A DNA stretch of 11,911 bases. Origin: Actinobacteria bacterium UBA3028. GTDB lineage: Bacteria; Actinomycetota; Actinomycetes; Nanopelagicales; Nanopelagicaceae. The notes beneath the pieces are model-generated. The model was not told where the DNA came from. It did not search any database and saw only the letters and a list, made by a program, of their open reading frames with translations. This document shows, in pieces, positions 6,958-11,911 of the stretch. The DNA is taken from positions 4,858 through 16,768 of the forward strand of contig DFDL01000091.1 in the NCBI GenBank assembly GCA_002367715.1, read 5' to 3'. Every line of letters begins with the position of its first letter. The stretch's first letter is position 1. The translations under genes and the position numbers were made by a program.

Positions 6958-6967
6958 CTAGCGCTAG
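6958..6967. repeat. Perfect 10-bp palindrome upstream of tdk
   Basis: CTAGCGCTAG is a perfect palindrome lying 15 bp after the aminotransferase stop and 45 bp before tdk. It overlaps a second palindrome, CGCTAGCG (6956-6963). It lacks a loop and a following T-run, so it is not a typical intrinsic terminator. It could be a protein-binding site or chance. Confidence 0.3.
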
Positions 6968-7000
6968 GTTGAAGTTCACCAATTTCGCTCTGGAATATGC

Positions 7001-7006
7001 CAAACT
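7001..7006 (+). promoter_or_regulatory. Possible -10 box (CAAACT) for tdk
   Basis: CAAACT ends six bases before the tdk ATG, at the position where other genes in the window have TAnnnT. It differs from TAAACT only at the first base. No -35 is recognisable at 16-18 bp. Confidence 0.28.
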
Positions 7007-7012
7007 GCCGCT

Positions 7013-7627
7013 ATGGCCCAACTAATTTATTACTGTGGAACTATGGATAGCGGTAAATCCACCCTCGCCCTGCAAACTGCGCACAACTACGAGAGCCGCG
7101 GTCGCCACGGTTTAGTTTTTACAAATAAGGATCGTGCCGGTGCTGGGATTATCTCTTCACGACTTGGACTACAGAGCGCAGCGATCGAAGTTGATATCGA
7201 CATGGATATCTTCGACTTCGTTGATAAGGCCCAGAGAGCAAATGGAAAACTCGACTATCTCATCTTTGATGAAGCGCAGTTTTACGAGAGTGGGCAGATA
7301 GATCAGCTCGCAAGAATTGTTGATATTTTAGGGGTCGATGTCTTTGCCTTCGGAATTTTAAGTGACTTTAGAACTTCACTTTTCCCAGGATCAATGCGTT
7401 TAGTTGAGTTAGCTGATCGGGTCAATCCCCTACAGGTCGAAGCTCTCTGCTGGTGTGGTCTGCGAGCAACACATAATGCACGTATCGTCGATGGAAAGAT
7501 GACCCGTGAAGGCGAGCAACTTGTTCCTGGTGATACGGCGCCTGATGCGCAAGTTCTATATGAAGTGCTCTGCCGCAAACACCATATGGCCAATATGAGC
7601 TCTAAAGATCAGATAAAGAACGGGTAG
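7013..7627 (+). CDS. tdk: Thymidine kinase (type II)
   Basis: This cytosolic salvage enzyme phosphorylates thymidine (and deoxyuridine) to the 5'-monophosphate with ATP. Its 204 residues are typical of the tetrameric type II family. The Walker A loop is GTMDSGKST (9-17), the Walker B/active-site segment is FDEAQF (85-90) with Glu87 as the presumed catalytic base, and the lasso/zinc domain contains CWCG (146-149) and CRKHH (187-191). The first zinc half-site is CxC rather than the CxxC common elsewhere; as I recall, the CWCG form is usual in actinobacterial enzymes, so I do not treat it as a defect. It heads the nucleoside salvage block and lies nine bases before punA. Thymidine kinase here competes with DeoA for thymidine, giving a choice between DNA precursor and carbon source. 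Confidence 0.96.
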   Translation: MAQLIYYCGTMDSGKSTLALQTAHNYESRGRHGLVFTNKDRAGAGIISSRLGLQSAAIEVDIDMDIFDFVDKAQRANGKLDYLIFDEAQFYESGQIDQLARIVDILGVDVFAFGILSDFRTSLFPGSMRLVELADRVNPLQVEALCWCGLRATHNARIVDGKMTREGEQLVPGDTAPDAQVLYEVLCRKHHMANMSSKDQIKNG

Positions 7628-7630
7628 GTT
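7625..7630 (+). promoter_or_regulatory. Predicted -10 box (TAGGTT) for punA overlapping the tdk stop codon
   Basis: TAGGTT starts with the tdk TAG stop codon and ends exactly six bases before the punA ATG at 7637. It would give punA and the mutase their own leaderless transcript besides read-through from tdk. No -35 hexamer is convincing. Confidence 0.5.
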
Positions 7631-7636
7631 AGGGCT

Positions 7637-8455
7637 ATGAGTGATTTATATAGCGACCCAATTGGTTATGCCGAGTTAGCTGCAAAGAAGATTGCCGAGC
7701 TAACTGGAAAAGCAGAACATAGCGTTGCACTTGTAATGGGATCGGGCTGGATGCCGGCAACCATTGCACTTGGTGAGCCAACACATGAGTTTGCAGTTAC
7801 CAAGCTGCCAGGCTTTCCAGCGCCGACGGTTGCCGGCCATGGTGGCCTAGTTCGCTCTTATGAAATTGCTGGCGCTAACGGAGCTATTTCAGCCTTGGTA
7901 TTTCTCGGCCGAACACATTTATATGAAGGTCTGGGCTTGGAACCAGTAGTCCACGGGGTTCGCACTGCAGTCAAGGCTGGATGCAAAGTTGTAGTCCTGA
8001 CAAATGCGTGTGGAGGGATTAATAGAGATTACAAAGTTGGACAACCGGTTCTTATCCGCGATCATATTTCTATGACCGCAACTAGCCCATTGATTGGCGC
8101 AGATTTTGTCGATCTAACCGATTTGTATAGCAAGCGAATTCGTGATCTTGTTAAGCATGAGGATCCAACTCTTGCCGAAGGTGTATATGTTCACTGGCGC
8201 GGACCTGCATATGAGACACCCGCAGAGATAAATATGTTGCGTACGGTTGGCGCAGATTTGGTTGGTATGTCGACGGTACCTGAGGCGATTGCGGCGCATG
8301 CTTTAGGGGCTGAAATTCTTGGAATCTCCTTGGTAACAAATGCTGCTGCCGGCGTAACTGGTGAGAAGTTAAGTCATACTGAAGTTATGGAGGCCGGGAA
8401 AGCGGCCGCCGGAAATATGGGTCAGCTTCTAGCAAAGGTTCTAAAGCAGCTGTGA
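7637..8455 (+). CDS. punA: Purine nucleoside phosphorylase (trimeric PNP class)
   Basis: This enzyme phosphorolyses inosine, guanosine and their deoxy forms to the free base plus (deoxy)ribose-1-phosphate. Its 272 residues fit the trimeric, 6-oxopurine-specific PNP-II family. Features seen are the phosphate loop GSGW (35-38), GHGG (67-70), RTHLYEG (92-98), NACGGIN (123-129, in place of the more common NAAGG), GPAYETPAEI (189-198) with base-binding Glu193, VGMSTVPE (209-216) with Met211, and TNAAAG (234-239) with Asn235, which selects 6-oxopurines. His247 in LSHTEV matches the ribose-contacting histidine. Its GTGA overlap with the next gene indicates translational coupling to the phospho-sugar mutase. 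With Add nearby, adenosine could first be converted to inosine and then be cleaved here. Confidence 0.96.
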   Translation: MSDLYSDPIGYAELAAKKIAELTGKAEHSVALVMGSGWMPATIALGEPTHEFAVTKLPGFPAPTVAGHGGLVRSYEIAGANGAISALVFLGRTHLYEGLGLEPVVHGVRTAVKAGCKVVVLTNACGGINRDYKVGQPVLIRDHISMTATSPLIGADFVDLTDLYSKRIRDLVKHEDPTLAEGVYVHWRGPAYETPAEINMLRTVGADLVGMSTVPEAIAAHALGAEILGISLVTNAAAGVTGEKLSHTEVMEAGKAAAGNMGQLLAKVLKQL

Positions 8456-10068
8456 TCGAAGAGGGTTTGCGTTTAGAAATTCTAGATTGGATTGCGAAAG
8501 ATCCTGATACTAAAACGGCAAGTGCGCTACGTACCTGGCTAGATGAGTCAAACGAAATAGAACTTAGAAAATCATTTAGTGGATTTCTACAATTTGGTAC
8601 TGCAGGTCTTCGAGGCGAGGTAAGGCCCGGTCCCTCAGGAATGAATTGCGCAGTTGTCGCTCGAACAGCCGCGGGTATAGCACAATTCCTGAAATCTAGA
8701 AATTTAAGCCGCGTAGTAATTGGCCGCGATGCAAGAAATGGTTCAAAAGAATTTATGGCCGAGAGCGCCGAAATATTTTCAGGTGCGGGGTTAGATGTTT
8801 ACCTGCTGCCACGCGAGTTGCCAACCCCAGTGCTGGCATTTGCAGTAAATGAACTCAGCATGGATTGTGGAATTATGATTACCGCTAGCCATAATCCCGC
8901 TCTGGATAATGGCTACAAAGTTTATTTGGGTGGCGAAGTTGATGGCACCGGCTATCGCGGTAGCCAAATTATTTCACCTGCAGATTTGCAGATCGCAGCC
9001 AATATCGCAGAGGTTAAATGGCCGCTACCTCGTGGCGATAAGTGGCAGATTGTTGGCGAAGAAATTATTGAGTCCTATATTTCACGGGTAGCTGCAGATA
9101 GAGGCGAGAGCGCTAAGGCGCGAATTGTTTACACCGCAATGCATGGCGTAGGTACCCAGACTCTTCTTTCAGTATTTGAGAGAGCAAAGTTTCAGAGACC
9201 AATTCTTGTAACCGAGCAGGCAGAGCCTGATCCCACATTTCCTACAGTTAAATTCCCAAATCCAGAAGAGAGCGGCGCCATAGATCTTGCTATCTCTCTC
9301 GCTAAGAGCGAGGGGGCGGATTTGGTGATAGCAAATGATCCCGATGCTGATCGATGCGCGGTCGCTGCTAAAGGCCTAGATGGAAATTTCTCAATGCTTA
9401 CTGGTGATCAACTTGGAACAATTTTTGGCTATTACATTGCGAGCAAAAATAGTAGTAAAGACGGTGTATTAGCTACGACGATTGTCTCTTCAAGCGCACT
9501 TTCGAAGATCGCTGCAAAATTTAACCTTAAATATCAGGAGACCTTAACTGGCTTTAAATATCTCTCAAAGGTTGAAGGCCTAATCTTCGGTTATGAAGAG
9601 GCGATTGGCTATTGCGTAGATCCGACGAGCGTTAATGATAAAGATGGAATTTCAGCGGCCTTACTTGCCGCACAAATTTACTCGGAGCTATTGGCAGATA
9701 AGCTCTCGCTCTCTGATTACTTAGAGAAAATTTGGGATGAGATCGGCCTGCATTTAACTTCACAGATTTCAATTAGGGTAGATGAGCTAGAGATACGAAA
9801 TAGGATTTTGAGCGATCTACGACGGAATCCACCAGGTGAGATTGCTGGAATAAAAGTTATTAGCTTTGAAGATCTGGCTCTATCCCCCACTCCTACTGAA
9901 GGGCTTCGAATCTGGCTCGCCGGAGATATCCGAGCCATTATTAGACCAAGCGGAACTGAACCAAAATTGAAGTGTTACATCGAGATAACTGGCGAGGCAG
10001 TTAATACAAAAACTTTAATGGCGCAGGTTAAAGGTGCGCTAGATGAACTATTCGCTCGCTATAGCTAG
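8452..10068 (+). CDS. Phospho-sugar mutase (alpha-D-phosphohexomutase superfamily, PGM2-like); candidate phosphopentomutase
   Basis: This mutase moves phosphate between the C1 and C5/C6 hydroxyls of a sugar phosphate through a phosphoserine and a bisphosphate intermediate. It has 538 residues in four domains. The N-terminal FGTAGLRGEVRPGPSGMN (48-65) is the PGM2/PgcA-type signature. The catalytic phosphoserine is Ser146 in TASHNP (144-149). The Mg2+ loop is NDPDADR (295-301). The sugar-binding loop is GYEEAIGY (380-387). The phosphate-binding loop is RPSGTEPKLK (498-507). All catalytic elements are intact. The GTG start overlaps the punA stop (GTGA, 8452-8455), so the two are translated together. 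Annotators would usually call it phosphomannomutase or phosphoglucomutase; the context points to ribose- and deoxyribose-1-phosphate instead (inference, supported by the phosphopentomutase activity of mammalian PGM2). Its last 21 bp overlap the add gene tail to tail. Confidence 0.93.
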   Translation: MIEEGLRLEILDWIAKDPDTKTASALRTWLDESNEIELRKSFSGFLQFGTAGLRGEVRPGPSGMNCAVVARTAAGIAQFLKSRNLSRVVIGRDARNGSKEFMAESAEIFSGAGLDVYLLPRELPTPVLAFAVNELSMDCGIMITASHNPALDNGYKVYLGGEVDGTGYRGSQIISPADLQIAANIAEVKWPLPRGDKWQIVGEEIIESYISRVAADRGESAKARIVYTAMHGVGTQTLLSVFERAKFQRPILVTEQAEPDPTFPTVKFPNPEESGAIDLAISLAKSEGADLVIANDPDADRCAVAAKGLDGNFSMLTGDQLGTIFGYYIASKNSSKDGVLATTIVSSSALSKIAAKFNLKYQETLTGFKYLSKVEGLIFGYEEAIGYCVDPTSVNDKDGISAALLAAQIYSELLADKLSLSDYLEKIWDEIGLHLTSQISIRVDELEIRNRILSDLRRNPPGEIAGIKVISFEDLALSPTPTEGLRIWLAGDIRAIIRPSGTEPKLKCYIEITGEAVNTKTLMAQVKGALDELFARYS

Positions 10069-11139
10069 GTAGCCTGGTTTGACAATCTCCTCGATTATCG
10101 CAAGGCGCTCTTCAAAGGGAATAAATGAACTCTTAAGAGCATTAATTGTTACTCGCTGCAGATCCTGAAAGTTCCAGTTGAAAGCTTTCACAACTTCGAT
10201 CATTTCATTGCTCATCGAGGTTCTACTCATAAGTCGGTTATCGGTATTAATTGTTATTCGAAATCTAAGTTTTGCTAAAGCACCGATTGGATGTGAAGCA
10301 ATATCTTTTGCTGCCCCGGTCTGCAGATTTGAGGTCGGACATAGCTCTAGCGGAATTCTCCGGTCGCGAATATATGCCGAGAGCCTTCCGAGCTTTGGCT
10401 CTGATCGACTGAAATCAATATCTTCAATAATCCGTACACCGTGGCCCAGGCGTTCGGCGCCGCACATCTGAATGGCCTGCCAGATAGATGGAAGGCCATA
10501 TGCCTCGCCAGCATGAATTGTGAAATGCGCATCTTCTTGGCGTAGATAATTAAAGGTATCTAATTGATTAGTTGGAGGAAATCCATCTTCGGGGCCGGCA
10601 ATATCAAAACCCACGACTCCAGAATCGCGATACTTAACAACCTTCTCAGCAACTTCTTGGGCATGTGGATTTTGGCGAAGGGCGCACAGAATAGATTCAA
10701 CCCGAATAGTTAAGCCTTCACTCTTCGCCTCTCTCTCACCTAGCCGATAGCCAGCAATAGTCGCTTCGATCACCTCATCTAAACTTAAACCCTCGCGAGT
10801 GAAGAGTTCTGGGGCGCCGCGAACTTCAGCATAGACAACGCCATCTCGTGCCAGATCTAATGCGCACTCCTTTGCAACCCGAGTGATCGCCTCTTTAGTC
10901 TGCATCACAGCAATCGTGTGCTCAAAAGTTTCGATGTAACGCACTAGAGATCCAGAGTTGCATGCCTCAAAGAACCAATCTGCAAGTTTTATTGGGTCAT
11001 TTTCTGGAAGTGGGTAATTTATAGCCTCCGCTAGCTCGATAATCGTCTCTGGGCGAAGTCCACCATCCAAATGATCATGAATTACTGCTTTTGGAAGTCG
11101 CTTGATCTGCTCTGCGTTGGGGATTGCGGTAAGTGTCAT
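10048..11139 (-). CDS. add: Adenosine deaminase
   Basis: This zinc hydrolase of the amidohydrolase superfamily deaminates adenosine and deoxyadenosine to (deoxy)inosine, feeding the 6-oxopurine phosphorylase. From the ATG at 11139 it has 363 residues. Zinc ligands and catalytic residues are in place: HDH (His21 and His23), HAGE (209-212; His209 ligand and Glu212 proton donor), GHG (His233), and NTD with Asp300 as the metal ligand. LCPTSN (266-271) is also typical. The start is set at 11139, one base after the deoA stop, because the deoA tail supplies a Shine-Dalgarno-like GAGGGG just upstream. A TTG at 11160 would only prepend seven basic residues inside deoA. Coupling to deoA implies a joint nucleoside catabolic operon. 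It converges on the mutase with no room for a terminator. Confidence 0.95.
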   Translation of the reverse strand: MTLTAIPNAEQIKRLPKAVIHDHLDGGLRPETIIELAEAINYPLPENDPIKLADWFFEACNSGSLVRYIETFEHTIAVMQTKEAITRVAKECALDLARDGVVYAEVRGAPELFTREGLSLDEVIEATIAGYRLGEREAKSEGLTIRVESILCALRQNPHAQEVAEKVVKYRDSGVVGFDIAGPEDGFPPTNQLDTFNYLRQEDAHFTIHAGEAYGLPSIWQAIQMCGAERLGHGVRIIEDIDFSRSEPKLGRLSAYIRDRRIPLELCPTSNLQTGAAKDIASHPIGALAKLRFRITINTDNRLMSRTSMSNEMIEVVKAFNWNFQDLQRVTINALKSSFIPFEERLAIIEEIVKPGYLAIASE

Positions 11140-11149
11140 CTCACCCCTC
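11140..11149 (-). promoter_or_regulatory. Shine-Dalgarno-like sequence for add within the deoA 3' end
   Basis: On the minus strand GAGGGGTGAG covers the last two sense codons and stop of deoA and directly precedes the add ATG. The GAGGGG part is four bases from the ATG. It decides the add start and fits termination-reinitiation. Unlike the unit-initial genes, add has no TAnnnT box six bases upstream. Confidence 0.5.
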
Positions 11150-11911
11150 AATCTTCTCAATAATTAGCGGAAGCCGCTCTGCGACCGAACCATCTTGGCT
11201 AATTGTAACTGCGCCTTCTAGCGCGCTCTGCGCGCGATCAAATCTCGCCGAATCATCTGCATGTAAGGTGAAGATGACATCTCCCTTTGAAATCTTCGCC
11301 CCCGGTTTAGCGTGAATTTCAATTCCTGCGCCATATGAGACCTGTTCCCCCTGCTTTGAGCGCCCAGCGCCAAGTCGCCACGCAGAAATTCCAACTGCCA
11401 TTGCATCCATCGATGAGATAGTTCCATCACTTGTTGCCAGATAAGTTTTCGACTCTTTTGCAACTGGCAACTTGGCATCTGGATCCCCACCTTGCGCCCG
11501 AATCATCGCCTTCCAACTATCCATCGCTGCGCCATTTTTAAGCGCATCTGCTGGATCCATAAGTGGTTTGATCTGCGCAGCATCCAACATCTCGCGCGCT
11601 AAAACAATCGTTAATTCAACTACATCACTTGGTCCACCGCCTGCGAGAACCTCAACAGATTCACGAACTTCAAGGGCGTTTCCTGCAGTTAATCCAAGTG
11701 GTACATCCATTGCAGTTACCAGAGCGCGAGTCTTTACACCTGCGCGAATCCCAAGTTGGACCATTGTTCTTGCCAACTCACTTGCCATCTTTGGATCTGA
11801 CATAAAAGCGCCAGAGCCAGTCTTCACATCTAAAATTAGCGCGCTAGTGCCTTCAGCTATTTTCTTGCTCATGATGCTAGAGGCGATAAGTGGAATCGAT
11901 TGAACAGTGCC
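11141..11911 (-). CDS. deoA: Thymidine phosphorylase, C-terminal part; 5' end outside window
   Basis: This enzyme phosphorolyses thymidine (and possibly other pyrimidine nucleosides) to base plus deoxyribose-1-phosphate. The frame is open to the right edge of the window, giving 256 residues; about 170-180 N-terminal residues of a usual ~430-residue protein are missing. Reading from the edge, TVQSIPLIASSIMSKK leads into ALILDVKTGSGAFM (24-37 of the visible part), which carries the phosphate-contacting lysine and Ser/Gly loop of DeoA/PdP enzymes. The C-terminal PYNP domain is seen in GISAWRLGAGRSKQGE and the HAKPGAKISKGD hairpin. The methionine at 11872 is internal, not a start. TGA is followed by one base and the add ATG. 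DeoA and Pdp cannot be firmly separated on the part seen, so deoA is the likelier name. Confidence 0.93.
   Translation of the reverse strand, partial: GTVQSIPLIASSIMSKKIAEGTSALILDVKTGSGAFMSDPKMASELARTMVQLGIRAGVKTRALVTAMDVPLGLTAGNALEVRESVEVLAGGGPSDVVELTIVLAREMLDAAQIKPLMDPADALKNGAAMDSWKAMIRAQGGDPDAKLPVAKESKTYLATSDGTISSMDAMAVGISAWRLGAGRSKQGEQVSYGAGIEIHAKPGAKISKGDVIFTLHADDSARFDRAQSALEGAVTISQDGSVAERLPLIIEKIEG

Noticed and set aside
7448..7459. Thymidine kinase zinc site with CxC (CWCG) instead of CxxC as a broken motif
   Set aside because: From memory this form is common in actinobacterial type II thymidine kinases, and the second half-site CRKHH is intact.
7303..7593. 96-residue - strand frame opposite tdk
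   Set aside because: Antisense to the conserved tdk lasso domain and rich in Ser/Arg/Thr, a typical shadow frame.
10178..10471. 97-residue + strand frame opposite add
   Set aside because: Antisense to conserved adenosine deaminase motifs; no start signal or domain.
11140..11160. TTG at 11160 as the start of add
   Set aside because: It would extend into deoA by 20 bp with a basic MRRLRGE prefix; the ATG at 11139 has the SD-like GAGGGG and a normal N-terminus.
11472..11903. 143-residue open frame on the + strand opposite deoA
   Set aside because: It is entirely antisense to the well-conserved deoA frame, with low-complexity Ser/Ala/Thr-rich translation and no recognisable domain.
1..11911. 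CRISPR arrays, tRNA/rRNA genes, insertion sequences, phage or toxin-antitoxin genes
   Set aside because: No regularly spaced repeats, cloverleaf-like sequence, transposase or small paired frames were seen; the window is almost fully occupied by conserved metabolic and transport genes.

Overview
The window looks like a compact piece of a low-GC, streamlined actinobacterial chromosome. My best guess is a freshwater Nanopelagicales/acI-type organism. This is inferred from mid-40s % GC by eye, almost no intergenic DNA, an actinobacterial-type thymidine kinase with a CWCG zinc motif, the actinobacterial deoA-add gene pair, and start codons placed at leaderless-transcript distance from -10 boxes. 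It is not proven by any marker gene here. There are twelve protein genes, two of them cut by the window edges. I see no RNA genes, insertion sequences, CRISPR arrays or phage genes.

Positions 1-2263, + strand: the 3' part of a short-chain dehydrogenase/reductase with odd catalytic spacing, a LysE/ArgO-type amino-acid exporter, and a PAPS-type sulfotransferase with its own promoter. Positions 2287-5502, - strand: the unit mmsA - GNAT acetyltransferase - nhaA, read right to left. It begins with a CoA-acylating (methyl)malonate-semialdehyde dehydrogenase, and nhaA has a likely additional internal promoter. Positions 5590-6942, + strand: a class-III omega-aminotransferase divergent from mmsA across an 87-bp region carrying both promoters and a candidate operator. 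The two enzymes could form a beta-alanine degradation route (beta-alanine to malonate semialdehyde to acetyl-CoA).

Positions 7013-11911: a nucleoside salvage block. On the + strand lie tdk, purine nucleoside phosphorylase (punA) and a large phospho-sugar mutase that overlaps punA by 4 nt. On the - strand lie deoA (truncated by the window edge) and add, separated by one base. add and the mutase converge and overlap by 21 bp. Together these would deaminate adenosine, phosphorolyse purine nucleosides and thymidine to (deoxy)ribose-1-phosphates, and re-phosphorylate thymidine. The mutase is well placed to act as the phosphopentomutase that passes the sugar phosphates to central metabolism.

The most interesting non-coding signal is a recurrent TAnnnT-N6-ATG/GTG arrangement. 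It is exact in front of five transcription-unit-initial genes, nearly so in front of the other two, and absent from the three tightly coupled downstream genes. It decided several start choices. I found no clear evidence of a wholly new biological system.
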